A stretch of DNA of 64,000 nucleotides from ZC4RG20 sp963702105 (GCA_963702105.1 OY969712.1:3534001-3598000), one strand, 5' to 3'; positions 52,709 to 61,808 are shown, numbered from the stretch's first letter. Made by a program: numbers and translations. Notes: a model not told the origin generated them from the sequence alone.

Positions 52709-54853
52709 ATGAAAACGCTGGACGGCGCCATCCGCCGCGCACTCCGTGTCACTCGGCCGGGCGCCGCCGCGGCCGGCCTCGCCGCCGCCGCGGCCCTGCT
52801 GGCCGTCCCGGCGGCCCGCGCACAGACCGGCGCGGTCGCCATCGACGCCGACGACATCGGCGGCGTCGTCAAAAGCCGCAACGGTCCCGAGGCCGGGGTC
52901 TGGGTCATCGCCGAGACGAACGATCTCGGGACGCGCTTCGCGCGCATCGTCGTGACCGACGACCAAGGCCGGTACGTCGTCCCAGATCTACCGAAAGCTC
53001 GCTACCAGGTCTGGGTCCGCGGCTACGGGCTCGCCGATTCGGCGAAGGTCGAGGCGCGCCCCGGCAGCCACCTCGATCTTAAGGCCGTCGCCACGGACGA
53101 TCCGGCCGTCGCGGCCCAGGTCTATCCCGCGATCTACTGGTATTCGCTCATGAAGCTGCCCGCGGCCGCCGAGGTCGCGAGCCTGCCGGGCGGCGTGAAC
53201 CAATATGTAGCCACGATGAAGAACCTGGGCTGCGTCGGTTGCCATCAGCTCGGTCAGAAGGCGACGCGGACGCTCGAGCCCGCGCTCGGCAAATTTGACC
53301 ATTCCGCCGACGCCTGGGCGCGGCGCGTGCAGTCCGGGCAGGCCGGGCGCGACATGCTGCGCATCGCGGCCGGCATGCTGAGCGGCGTGCCGTTCAAGTA
53401 TCTCGGCGACTGGACCGACCGCATCGCGGCCGGCGAGCTGCCGCACTCGCGGCCCGAGCGGCCTCAGGGCGTCGAGCGCAACGTCGTCGCGACCGTGCGC
53501 GACTGGGCGACGGACCATGCCTACATGCACGACCTCGTCTCGACCGACCGGCGCAATCCGACCACCAACGCCTACGGCAGAATCTACGGCTCACCGGAGC
53601 TCAGCACGGACGATTTCCCCATTCTCGACCCCGTGCACGACACCGCGACGAGCTTCCATGCACCCGTGCGCGACGCGAACACGCCGTCCACGGCCGACGA
53701 CGCCCCGCTGCTGCCCTCGCCCTATTGGGGCAGCGAGAAGATCTGGGACAGCCGCGCGAATGCGCACAATCCGATGTTCGACCGCGAGGGCCGCGTCTGG
53801 TACACGGCCCGGATCCGCGCGCGGGAGAACCCGGGCTTCTGCAAGGCGGGGTCCGATCAGCCCTCGGCCAAGGCCTTCCCGCTCGACTCGAGCGGGCGGC
53901 AGATGGCGCTGTACGATCCGCGCAGCGGCAAGTACACGTTCATCGACACGTGCTTTTCGACCCATCACCTGCAGTTCGGCTACGACACGGACAATACGAT
54001 CTGGACGAGCGGCGGCGGGCCCGTCGTCGGCTGGCTCGACACGAAGCGCTTCCTCGAGACGGGCGACGCCGCGAAGTCGCAGGGCTGGACGGCGCTGATC
54101 CTCGACACGAACGGCAACGGCCGACGCGACGACTACGTCGAGCCGAACCAGCCCGTGGACCCGGCGCGCGACAAACGCATCGTCGCGCCGTTCTATGCCG
54201 TCATGCCGAGCCCCGTGGACGGCTCGGTCTGGGGCTCGGTCTACGGCTATCCGGGCGCGATCGTGCGCATCGTCCCCGGCTCGAATCCGCCGGCGACGAC
54301 GCTGGCCGAAATCTACAACGTGCCGATGCCGGGCTTCGGCTCGCGCGGCGCCGACATCGACGGCAACGGCGTCGTCTGGGTCTCGCTCGGCTCGGGTCAT
54401 CTCGGTTCCTTCGACCGGCGCAAGTGCCGAGGGCCCCTGAACGGCCCGAAAGCCACGGGCGATCAATGCCCCGAAGGCTGGACGTTTTATCGGCTGCCGG
54501 GCCCTGCTTTCGAGGGGCGGCCGGACGAAAGCGCCGAGGCCAGCTACTACACGTGGGTGGACCAGCACAACACGCTCGGGCTCGGCGAAAATGTCCCGAT
54601 CGTGACCGGCAATCTCTCCGACGGCGTGCACGCGCTCGTGAACGGCAAGTTCGTTACGCTGCGCCTGCCCTACCCGCTCGGCTTCTACATGAAGGGCCTC
54701 GACGGGCGCATCGACGACGCGAACGCGGGCTGGAAGGGCCGCGGCATCTGGGTCGCAAGCGGGGATCGGACGCCGTGGCTCAAGGAAGGCGGCAAAGGGA
54801 CCAAGCCGCTCGTCGTGCACTTTCAGGTGCGGCCGAGTCCTTTGGCGAAGTAG
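52709..54853 (+). CDS. Exported carboxypeptidase-regulatory-like protein with c-haem site, paralog of 26980-29148
   Basis: 714 residues from ATG 52709 (GGGGAATC upstream). The signal peptide is about 1-38 (ends ARAQTG). Residues 48-120 form the carboxypeptidase-regulatory-like domain, nearly superimposable on the 27-kb protein (RNGPEAGVWVIAETNDLGTR; YQVWVRGYGLADS). The haem motif is CVGCH in LGCVGCHQLGQKATRTL. Propeller-like repeats follow (SPVDGSVWGSVYGYPGAIVR; GFGSRGADIDGNGVVWVSLG) with the loop DTNGNGRRDD. Both copies keep the order domain, CxxCH, blades, so they arose by duplication. Here the gene stands alone beside serS, convergent with it. Function unknown, probably periplasmic redox or sensing. 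Confidence 0.82.
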   Translation: MKTLDGAIRRALRVTRPGAAAAGLAAAAALLAVPAARAQTGAVAIDADDIGGVVKSRNGPEAGVWVIAETNDLGTRFARIVVTDDQGRYVVPDLPKARYQVWVRGYGLADSAKVEARPGSHLDLKAVATDDPAVAAQVYPAIYWYSLMKLPAAAEVASLPGGVNQYVATMKNLGCVGCHQLGQKATRTLEPALGKFDHSADAWARRVQSGQAGRDMLRIAAGMLSGVPFKYLGDWTDRIAAGELPHSRPERPQGVERNVVATVRDWATDHAYMHDLVSTDRRNPTTNAYGRIYGSPELSTDDFPILDPVHDTATSFHAPVRDANTPSTADDAPLLPSPYWGSEKIWDSRANAHNPMFDREGRVWYTARIRARENPGFCKAGSDQPSAKAFPLDSSGRQMALYDPRSGKYTFIDTCFSTHHLQFGYDTDNTIWTSGGGPVVGWLDTKRFLETGDAAKSQGWTALILDTNGNGRRDDYVEPNQPVDPARDKRIVAPFYAVMPSPVDGSVWGSVYGYPGAIVRIVPGSNPPATTLAEIYNVPMPGFGSRGADIDGNGVVWVSLGSGHLGSFDRRKCRGPLNGPKATGDQCPEGWTFYRLPGPAFEGRPDESAEASYYTWVDQHNTLGLGENVPIVTGNLSDGVHALVNGKFVTLRLPYPLGFYMKGLDGRIDDANAGWKGRGIWVASGDRTPWLKEGGKGTKPLVVHFQVRPSPLAK

Positions 54854-54860
54854 GGAGGCC

Positions 54861-56135
54861 TCAACCGATGACGGCTTCCCCGCCCATGTAGCCGACCAGC
54901 GCGTCGGGCACCTTGACCGTCCCGTCCCTCTGCTGGTAGTTCTCGAGCACGGCGACGAGGGCGCGGCCGATCGCGACGCCGGAACCGTTCAGCGTGTGCA
55001 CGAGCTCCGGCTTGCCGGTCGCAGGATTCCGCCAGCGCGCCTGCATCCTTCGCGCCTGAAAGTCCGTGAAGTTGCTGCAGGACGAGATCTCGCGGTAACG
55101 ATTCTGGCCGGGCAGCCAGACTTCGAGATCGTAGGTCTTGGCGGATCCGAAGCCCGTATCGCCCGCGCAGAGCACGACGACGCGGTACGCCAGCCCGAGC
55201 CGCTGCAGGATCGCCTCGGCATGGCGCGTCAACGCCTCGTGCGCCTGGTAAGACTCCTGCGGCTGCACGATCTGCACGAGCTCGACCTTGTCGAACTGAT
55301 GCTGCCGGATCATCCCGCGCGTGTCCTGTCCGTAGGAGCCGGCTTCCGAGCGGAAGCACGGCGTATGCGCCGTGAGCTTGAGCGGCAGCGCGTCGGCGTC
55401 GAGGATCGACTCGCGCGCGAGGTTCGTGAGCGGCACCTCGGCCGTCGGAATCAGGAAGAACGGATTGTCGCCGGCGATCGCGAAGAGGTCCTCGCCGAAC
55501 TTCGGCAGCTGCCCGGTACCGAGCAGCGAGCGCTCGTGCACGATGTAGGGCACGTAGGCCTCGGTGTAGCCGTGCTCGCGCGTGTGCACGTCGAGCATGA
55601 ACTGGCCGAGCGCGCGGTGCAGCCGCGCGAGCGCGCCGCGCAGCACGACGAAGCGGCTGCCCGCGAGCTTCGACGCGCTCTCGAAGTCCATGAGCCCGCG
55701 CGCCTCGCCGAGCGCGACGTGGTCCTGCGGCTCGAAATCGAACGCAGGCGGCTCGCCCCAGCGCCGGACCTCGACGTTCGAGCGCTCGTCGGCGCCGTCC
55801 GGGACGGTTTCATGCAGCAGGTTCGGGAGCCCCGCGAGCAGATCGTCGAGCTCGCGGCCGACGCCGGCGAGGCGATGCTCGGCCGCCGCGAGCTCGTCGC
55901 CGAGCCGGCCGACTTCGGCCCGGAGGGGCTCGATGTCCCGGCCGCTGGCCTTGGCCTTGCCGATGTCCTTGGAGCGGTCGTTGCGCGTGCTCCGCAACGT
56001 CTCGACTTCGACCTGCAGGCGTTTGCGGTCGGCCTCGAGGCTCGCATAGCGCTCGCGGTCGAGCACGAAGCCGCGACGCGCGAGCTGCTGCGCGACGGCG
56101 TCGAGATTCTGGCGGAGAAGTCTTGGATCGAGCAT
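54861..56135 (-). CDS. serS: Seryl-tRNA synthetase
   Basis: 424 residues, normal length. The N-terminal long coiled-coil arm is at about 28-105 (YASLEADRKRLQVEVETLRS, then EVGRLGDELAAAEHRLAG). The class II catalytic domain has motif 2 in FRSEAGSYGQDTRGMIRQHQ and FDKVELVQIV, and motif 3 in NGSGVAIGRALVAVLENYQQ. It charges tRNA-Ser, a substrate also encoded in this window at 814-903. It is convergent with the haem paralog, 7 bases apart. Confidence 0.97.
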   Translation of the reverse strand: MLDPRLLRQNLDAVAQQLARRGFVLDRERYASLEADRKRLQVEVETLRSTRNDRSKDIGKAKASGRDIEPLRAEVGRLGDELAAAEHRLAGVGRELDDLLAGLPNLLHETVPDGADERSNVEVRRWGEPPAFDFEPQDHVALGEARGLMDFESASKLAGSRFVVLRGALARLHRALGQFMLDVHTREHGYTEAYVPYIVHERSLLGTGQLPKFGEDLFAIAGDNPFFLIPTAEVPLTNLARESILDADALPLKLTAHTPCFRSEAGSYGQDTRGMIRQHQFDKVELVQIVQPQESYQAHEALTRHAEAILQRLGLAYRVVVLCAGDTGFGSAKTYDLEVWLPGQNRYREISSCSNFTDFQARRMQARWRNPATGKPELVHTLNGSGVAIGRALVAVLENYQQRDGTVKVPDALVGYMGGEAVIG

Positions 56136-56265
56136 AGGTCGTCAATCGTAAGGGCCGCGTGGACGCAAGGCCAGCACCGGATCGTCCACTTGCGGGCGCG
56201 CGAAAGCGCGAGCGACCCTGAGCGTGCCGGGGGCCGCAAAGCGTGCGCAAAGGGCGCGCAGCGGG

Positions 56266-56288
56266 AAGAGGGCTCTGACCCCTTTTTA
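56266..56288. repeat. GGGGTCAGAGCCC repeat, single unit
   Basis: One unit (AAGAGGGCTCTGACCCC with T-run) ends at 56288, inside the TAA stop of the VanZ-like gene. One base differs from the consensus (AAGAGGG for AAAAGGG). The 56136-56285 gap upstream of serS holds nothing else recognisable. Confidence 0.82.
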
Positions 56289-56672
56289 GGGGCTCGAGGG
56301 CAGCAGCCACTGCTCCATGCGTTGGCACCAGCCGCCGACCAACGTGTAGGACAGGATCCAGGCGATGAGATCCCCTACGCCGTTGGCCGTGATGTCGAGC
56401 AGATCGAAGTCGCGCGTCGCGGTGCCGAGCTGGAGGGTATCGAGCAGGGCGCCGAGCCCGAACAAGGCGAGCGCGACCCAGACGAGCCGCGCACGCGGGT
56501 ACATGCCGCCGAACCAGAGCATGAGCAGGAAGTAGGTCGTCGCGTGCTCGACCTTGTCGTTGACGCCGATGTTCGGCAGATCCGGCGCGGGCATGAGCGT
56601 CGCGACGCAGACGGCGAGGATCAGGCCCCAGCCGAGCAGCAGCCACAGCCAGGGGAAGCGAAGAGGCAGCAT
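56286..56672 (-). CDS. VanZ-like small membrane protein
   Basis: 128 residues from ATG 56672, two bases after the lolA stop, so translation is coupled. Four hydrophobic segments are visible: PWLWLLLGWGLILAVCVATL; YFLLMLWFGGMYP; LVWVALALFGLGALLDTLQL; ANGVGDLIAWILSYTLVGG. The NDKVEHATTYFLL motif is typical of VanZ-like proteins, where His and Glu line the membrane core. It may influence envelope antibiotic sensitivity, but no function is established. In many Gammaproteobacteria rarA occupies this place between lolA and serS; it is absent here. Confidence 0.85.
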   Translation of the reverse strand: MLPLRFPWLWLLLGWGLILAVCVATLMPAPDLPNIGVNDKVEHATTYFLLMLWFGGMYPRARLVWVALALFGLGALLDTLQLGTATRDFDLLDITANGVGDLIAWILSYTLVGGWCQRMEQWLLPSSP

Positions 56673-56674
56673 AG

Positions 56675-57451
56675 TCAATCTCCGGCGCCGATCACGTCGA
56701 CGCCACGCGGCGGCTTGAATTCGAACAACTTGTCCTTGAGCTTCGGATTCACGGCGACGTTGGAAAGCTTGATCCGCGTCACCTGGTTCAGCGTGTCCTC
56801 GAGCTCGAGGCGCTGCGGGACCCTGCCCTCGAATCCGAGGGCCACGGACTTGAAGTCCGTGCCCGGCAGGTGCGGCTTGAGCCGCACCCAGTCGAGCCCC
56901 TCGCGCTCGAACGCGCCCGCGACGTCGAACCCTTCGCGCACAGCCTTGTCGCCGCTCAGCAGCATGGCCGGGCTCGAGGCCGTCGACGAATCGAGCGGCG
57001 CGCGCGTCGCCTGCTGCAGCTCGACGTCGTAAATCCACAGATACTTGCCGTCCGCTATGACTTCCTGGGCGAACGGCTTCTCGTAGACCCAGCGGAAATG
57101 GTCCGGCCGGCTCAGCGCCACTGAGCCCGAGGCCTGCTCAATGATGTGCCCGTCCGCGCCGACGATCTGCTGACTGAAATCCGCCGTCAGCGTCTGGACC
57201 TGCTCCAGAAACGCCTCGAGCCTCTCGGCGCCGGGGCCTCCCGATTTCTGCTCGGGCGCAGGGGCGGCGGACCGCGCGGCGGCCGAGTCCGGGGCGGCGT
57301 CCCGGGCCGGAGCCTTTGCAGATGAGCCGTCGGACTGGGCGAACGCGGCGGGCGCCGTGAGGGTCAGCAGGGCAAGGAAGGCGCGGAGCTCAGTCCTCCG
57401 GCGGGGCCGGCGCGAGGACCTCCCTGAATCCGTTCGACTGTAGCGTTCCAA
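56675..57451 (-). CDS. lolA: Outer-membrane lipoprotein carrier protein LolA
   Basis: The best start is TTG 57451, with GGAGG nine bases upstream, overlapping ftsK by 62 bases; no ATG or GTG lies between it and the hydrophobic core. That gives 258 residues. The signal core is LRAFLALLTLTAPAAFAQ (22-39), preceded by an unusually basic leader (RSSRRPRRR). A low-complexity linker (40-72) separates it from the LolA fold: ETLVQTLTADFSQQIVG-like start (LEAFLEQVQTLTADFSQQIV), SGSVALSRPDHFRWVYEKPF, DGKYLWIYDVELQQATR and KLSNVAVNPKLKDKLFEFKP. It ferries lipoproteins from LolCDE to LolB across the periplasm. Co-transcribed with ftsK and the VanZ-like gene. Confidence 0.93.
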   Translation of the reverse strand: MERYSRTDSGRSSRRPRRRTELRAFLALLTLTAPAAFAQSDGSSAKAPARDAAPDSAAARSAAPAPEQKSGGPGAERLEAFLEQVQTLTADFSQQIVGADGHIIEQASGSVALSRPDHFRWVYEKPFAQEVIADGKYLWIYDVELQQATRAPLDSSTASSPAMLLSGDKAVREGFDVAGAFEREGLDWVRLKPHLPGTDFKSVALGFEGRVPQRLELEDTLNQVTRIKLSNVAVNPKLKDKLFEFKPPRGVDVIGAGD

Positions 57452-59636
57452 CGATGCCGGCCTCCTCCATGGTCTCGACCATCCGCGCGGCCCGGTTGTA
57501 CCCGATCTTGAGCCGCCTTTGAATACCGGAGATCGATGCCTTGCGCGTTTCCGTGACGATCCTCACGGCTTGATCGTAAAGGGGATCCTGTTCGCCGTCC
57601 AATTCGGCGCCGGCCTGGGCATCGCCCGCCGTGCCGCCTTCGAGGCCCGGCCCTTCCAGGACCTCGTCGATGTACGTGGGTTCACCGCCGGCCCTCAGGG
57701 ACTTGACGACCGAGTGCACCTCGTTGTCGGAGACGAACGCGCCGTGCACGCGCGTCGGGATCGAGGTGCCGCCCGGGAGGTAGAGCATGTCGCCGTGGCC
57801 GAGCAGATGCTCGGCGCCGATCTGGTCGAGAATCGTGCGCGAGTCCACCTTGGCCGAGACCTGGAACGCGATGCGGCACGGGATGTTGGCCTTGATGAGG
57901 CCCGTGATGACGTCCACCGAAGGGCGCTGGGTCGCGATGATCATGTGGATGCCCGAGGCGCGCGCCTTCTGCGCGAGCCGCGCGATGAACTCCTCGACCT
58001 TCTTGCCGACCATCATCATCATGTCGGCGAGCTCGTCGATGAAGACCACGATGTAGGGCAAAGGCTCGAGATCCGGCGCCTCGTCGCCTTCGAGCGTCGG
58101 TTTGAACGTCGGATCCTTGATGGGCTCGCCCTTCTCGGCGGCCTCGCTGACCTTGCGGTTGTAGCCGGAGAGGTGGCGCACGCCGAGACCGGCCATGAGC
58201 GCGTAGCGCCGCTCCATCTCGGCCACGCACCAGCGCAGCGCGTTCGCGGCCTGCTTCATGTCCGTGACGACGGGTGCGAGCAGATGCGGGATGCCCTCGT
58301 AGACCGAGAGCTCGAGCATCTTCGGGTCGATCATGATGAGGCGCACGTGCTCGGCCGTCGCCTTGTAGAGCAGGCTCAGGACCATGGCGTTGATGGCCAC
58401 GGACTTGCCCGAGCCCGTCGTGCCCGCGATGAGCAGGTGCGGCATGCGCGCGAGGTCGGCCACGACGGGATTGCCGCCGATGTCCTTGCCGAGCGCGAGC
58501 GTCAACGGAGACTTCGTCTCGTCGTAAACCTCGGACTTGATGATCTCGCCGAGCGCGACGACCTCGCGGACTTCGTTCGGGATCTCGAGCCCCACGTAGG
58601 GCTTGCCCGGAATGATCTCGACGACGCGCACGCTGACGGTCGAGAGCGAGCGCGCGAGATCCTTGGCGAGGTTGCTGATCTGGCTGACCTTGACGCCGGC
58701 CGCGGGCTTGAGCTCGAAGCGCGTGACGACGGGGCCGGGCTGCACGGACACAACCTCGGCCTCGACGCCGAAGTCCGCGAGCTTGAGCTCGACGAGCCGC
58801 GACATGGCCTCGAGCGCTTCGGCCGAGTAACCGCCCTCGTGCGGCGGCGGATCGTCGAGCAGCGACAACGGCGGCAGCTCGTTGGCCCCGACCGGCTCGA
58901 ACAGGGGCACCTGCCGCTCGCGCTCGACGCGCGCGCTCGACTCGACCCTGTCGATGACAGGCTCGATGCGCGGCGGCGGAATCTTGAGCTTGGCCCGGCT
59001 CTTTTCGACAACGAGCTCGTGCCGCTCCTGCTTGGCGCGCCGGCCCGCGGCCCAGGTCCGCACACGGCCCGCGAGGATCCCGATCTCCGCGAGTCCTGCG
59101 TAGACCCCGCGGCCGATGCCGTCCATGACGGCGAGCCAGGAGACGCCCGTGGCGAGCGACACGGCGGCGAGCCAGAGCACGAGCAGCAGCACGGTCGCGC
59201 CGAGCTCGCCGAGCACGTTCGCGAGGCCGCCGCCGACGAGCTGGCCCAGGACGCCGCCCGCCGTGCTCGGCAGCGCGGGCGCCGTGAAGTGCAGCGTGGC
59301 GAGTCCCGAGGTCGTCGCGATCGTGAGCAGGGCGCCGGCCACCTTGTAGAGCGCCGAGAGGCGCCCGCCCGAGGCTTCGCGGCCGCGAAACAGATAGAGG
59401 GCCGCCATGAGCACGAGCACGGGGAACAGATACGCCGTGACGCCGAAGAACAGGAACGCGACGTCCGCGAACCACGCACCGGCCGGGCCCATGCGGTTCG
59501 AGACGCGGTCGCTGTCGCCGGCAACCGAGAAGGCCGGGTCGGACGGGTTGTAGCTGACGAGCGCCCACAGCAATATGAGGCTGAGCCCGGCCAGCACCCA
59601 GAATGCCGATTCCCTCAAGCCTTTGATCCGAGGCAC
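57390..59636 (-). CDS. ftsK: DNA translocase FtsK
   Basis: I chose GTG 59636 because GGGGAGG sits 8 bases upstream and the sequence from there (PRIKGLRESAFWVLAGLSLI) begins like other FtsK proteins; TTG 59678 is open but lacks a ribosome-binding site. About 748 residues. Four membrane helices lie in 8-170, then a linker with the VVEKSRAKLKIPPPRIEP region. The motor domain has Walker A AGTTGSGKS, Walker B VVFIDELADMM and IATQRPSVDVITGLIKANIP. The C-terminal gamma winged helix (SGIQRRLKIGYNRAARMVET) reads KOPS. It segregates and resolves chromosome termini at the septum. Overlaps lolA. Confidence 0.94.
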   Translation of the reverse strand: MPRIKGLRESAFWVLAGLSLILLWALVSYNPSDPAFSVAGDSDRVSNRMGPAGAWFADVAFLFFGVTAYLFPVLVLMAALYLFRGREASGGRLSALYKVAGALLTIATTSGLATLHFTAPALPSTAGGVLGQLVGGGLANVLGELGATVLLLVLWLAAVSLATGVSWLAVMDGIGRGVYAGLAEIGILAGRVRTWAAGRRAKQERHELVVEKSRAKLKIPPPRIEPVIDRVESSARVERERQVPLFEPVGANELPPLSLLDDPPPHEGGYSAEALEAMSRLVELKLADFGVEAEVVSVQPGPVVTRFELKPAAGVKVSQISNLAKDLARSLSTVSVRVVEIIPGKPYVGLEIPNEVREVVALGEIIKSEVYDETKSPLTLALGKDIGGNPVVADLARMPHLLIAGTTGSGKSVAINAMVLSLLYKATAEHVRLIMIDPKMLELSVYEGIPHLLAPVVTDMKQAANALRWCVAEMERRYALMAGLGVRHLSGYNRKVSEAAEKGEPIKDPTFKPTLEGDEAPDLEPLPYIVVFIDELADMMMMVGKKVEEFIARLAQKARASGIHMIIATQRPSVDVITGLIKANIPCRIAFQVSAKVDSRTILDQIGAEHLLGHGDMLYLPGGTSIPTRVHGAFVSDNEVHSVVKSLRAGGEPTYIDEVLEGPGLEGGTAGDAQAGAELDGEQDPLYDQAVRIVTETRKASISGIQRRLKIGYNRAARMVETMEEAGIVGTLQSNGFREVLAPAPPED

Positions 59637-59710
59637 GAAAAACGCCTCCCCGACCGCGTTCGATTTAGCTCTTGTCAAGTTTTACCGGAATTGCGTGGCT
59701 TAAGGCCATG

Positions 59711-59716
59711 ATAATA
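59711..59716 (-). promoter_or_regulatory. Candidate -10 box for the ftsK-lolA transcript
   Basis: TATTAT on the minus strand lies 75 bases before the ftsK GTG start. TTTGCG 17 bases upstream is a poor -35. The same AT-rich island (TGATAATAC) could serve the rightward GNAT gene, so the two divergent promoters may overlap. Confidence 0.33.
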
Positions 59717-59763
59717 CTCATGAGCCGACGCCGCGCAAAGCGCGAATGTGAAAGCGCTATCCT

Positions 59764-60939
59764 ATGGGCATGGAACTCGATCTAGGACGGCTCACGAGTC
59801 TCGAACACGTGGACGCCGCCGCATGGAACGCGCTGGCCGGCGGCGATCCCTTCCTCCGCCACGAATTCCTCCTCGCCCTCGAGCACAGCGGCTCGGTGGG
59901 CAAGCGCACGGCCTGGCGGCCCTGCTACGTCACGGCGCGCGACGCGGCCGGCGCGCTTGTCGGCGCGCTGCCGCTCTATATCAAGTACGACTCGCGCGGC
60001 GAGTTCGTCTTCGACTGGAGCTGGGCGGACGCCTACGAGCGCGCAGGCGGGCGCTACTACCCGAAGCTGGTCGCGGCCATCCCGTTCACCCCGGCCACGG
60101 GCCACCGGCTGCTCGTCCGCGCGGGCGCGGACGGTGCGGCCGTCGCGGCGCGCCTGCTCGAGGAGGCCGCGGCGCTCGAGCAAGAGATCGAGGCTTCCTC
60201 GACGCACGTGCTGTTCCCGATCGGGGCGGATCTCGAAGCGCTCGACCGCGCCGGGTTCCTCGCACGCAAAAGCTGCCAGTTCCATTGGCACAACCGCGGT
60301 TACGCGGATTTCGACGACTTTCTCGGCAGCTTCAGCTCCGCAAAGCGCAAGAAGGCGCGGCGCGAGCGGCGCCGCATTGCCGAGGGCGGAATCGCCTTCG
60401 AGCAGCTGCGCGGCGACGAGGTGTCGCGCCGGGACTGGGACGCCGTCTTCGAGTTCTACTCGCGCACGTTCCTGCGCCGCGGCCGCCCGCCGTACCTGAA
60501 CCGCGCGTTCTTCGACGAGGTCGCGCGGACCATGCCCGAGAACGTGCTCGTGATTCTCGCGCGCCACGAGGGTACGCCGATCGCCACGGCCATCTGCTTT
60601 CGCGGCGCCGACGCGCTGTACGGACGCTATTGGGGCAGCCTCGCCGACTTCCACAGCCTGCATTTCGAGACGTGCTACTACCAGGGCATCGAATACTGCA
60701 TTCGCGAAGGGCTGCAGCGCTTCGAGCCCGGGACCCAGGGCGAGCACAAGGTCGCACGCGGCTTCTCGCCGACGACCACGTGGTCCTACCATCGGCTCAG
60801 CGACCCCGGCTTCCACGCGGCCGTCGCGGATTTCGTCGTCCGCGAGGCGGCCCACGTGGACGCCTACATGGAGTACCTCGACGACCATGTCCCCTACCGG
60901 CGGGAAGGCGGCGAAACCGAGGCTGCGGGCGCCGGATGA
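59764..60939 (+). CDS. GNAT-fold protein of the DUF482 (PF04339) family
   Basis: 391 residues; ATG 59764 or 59770 are both possible starts. FLRHEFLLALEHSGSVGKRT, WRPCYVTARDAAGALVGALP, YYPKLVAAIPFTPATGHRLL and SCQFHWHNRGYADFDDFLGS followed by a basic KRKKARRERRRI are the family blocks, with YWGSLADFHSLHFETCYYQG and GTQGEHKVARGFSPTTTWSY later. The fold resembles Fem/GNAT aminoacyl or acetyl transferases; the reaction is unknown. It commonly sits next to aat in Gammaproteobacteria, as here (51 bases upstream), but the functional link is not established. Confidence 0.88.
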   Translation: MGMELDLGRLTSLEHVDAAAWNALAGGDPFLRHEFLLALEHSGSVGKRTAWRPCYVTARDAAGALVGALPLYIKYDSRGEFVFDWSWADAYERAGGRYYPKLVAAIPFTPATGHRLLVRAGADGAAVAARLLEEAAALEQEIEASSTHVLFPIGADLEALDRAGFLARKSCQFHWHNRGYADFDDFLGSFSSAKRKKARRERRRIAEGGIAFEQLRGDEVSRRDWDAVFEFYSRTFLRRGRPPYLNRAFFDEVARTMPENVLVILARHEGTPIATAICFRGADALYGRYWGSLADFHSLHFETCYYQGIEYCIREGLQRFEPGTQGEHKVARGFSPTTTWSYHRLSDPGFHAAVADFVVREAAHVDAYMEYLDDHVPYRREGGETEAAGAG

Positions 60940-60990
60940 GGACCGCCGTGGGGGCACTCAGGCCATGATCGAACCCGGGCGCGAAGCGAA

Positions 60991-61752
60991 ATGACGACGA
61001 TCCGCTGGCTCCGGGGCGTGGGCGAAGGCTTCCCCGCGCCCTGCGAGGCGCTCGAGGAACCGAACGGGCTCCTGGCCGCGGGCGGCGACCTGCGCCCCGC
61101 GCGGCTGCTGCTCGCTTACCGCAGCGGCATCTTCCCGTGGTACGAGGCCGGCCAGCCCATTCTCTGGTGGTCGCCGAATCCGCGCTCCGTGCTGCTGCCG
61201 GAGCGGCTTCGAATCTCGAGGAGCCTGCGCCGCAAGCTCACGCGCGGCGCGTTCCGAATCACGGCCGATGCGGCCTTCGAGCGCGTCGTCGCCGCCTGCG
61301 CCGCGCCGCGCAGGTACACGCGCTCGACGTGGATCACGTCGGACATGGCCCGCGCCTATACCGAGCTCCATCGCCTCGGGTGGGCGCACTCGTTCGAGGC
61401 CTGGCACGACGCAGAGCTCGTCGGCGGGCTCTACGGCGTCGCGATCGGGCGCGTGTTCTTCGGCGAATCCATGTTCGCCCGGGCGACCGACGCCTCGAAG
61501 TCGGCCTTCGCGCACGCGGTCCGTTATTTGCAGACGCGAGCGTTCGAGCTCATCGACTGCCAGGTCGGCTCGGCGCATCTCGGCAGCCTAGGCGCCGAGA
61601 ACATGCCGCGGGCCCAATTCCTGGATCGGCTCGCCACGCTGTGCGAGCCGGCGGGCACGCCCAAATCCTGGGCCGCCGAGTTCGATCGGTGGGAAACGCA
61701 GCGGCCCTTCGAGCCCTCCGCGGAGGGCCGCCGGGCCGACGGCGTTTGCTAG
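60991..61752 (+). CDS. aat: Leucyl/phenylalanyl-tRNA-protein transferase
   Basis: 253 residues. The hallmark blocks are PNGLLAAGGDLRPARLLLAY, RSGIFPWYEAGQPILWWSPN PRSVL (two parts), TADAAFERVVAACA, TWITSDMARAYTELHRLGWA, HSFEAWHDAELVGGLYGVAI, GRVFFGESMFARATDASKSA and LIDCQVGSAHLGSLGAENMP. It adds Leu or Phe from aminoacyl-tRNA to Lys/Arg N-termini, creating N-degrons that ClpS passes to ClpAP. clpA is encoded 0.7 kb away, so the two ends of the N-degron pathway are neighbours. It ends 56 bases before infA. Confidence 0.96.
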   Translation: MTTIRWLRGVGEGFPAPCEALEEPNGLLAAGGDLRPARLLLAYRSGIFPWYEAGQPILWWSPNPRSVLLPERLRISRSLRRKLTRGAFRITADAAFERVVAACAAPRRYTRSTWITSDMARAYTELHRLGWAHSFEAWHDAELVGGLYGVAIGRVFFGESMFARATDASKSAFAHAVRYLQTRAFELIDCQVGSAHLGSLGAENMPRAQFLDRLATLCEPAGTPKSWAAEFDRWETQRPFEPSAEGRRADGVC

Positions 61753-61808
61753 GGCCGTTATGGATATGCAAGAATGCGCCGCCCCATTTGGGCGACGATA
61801 TTTGTTGA

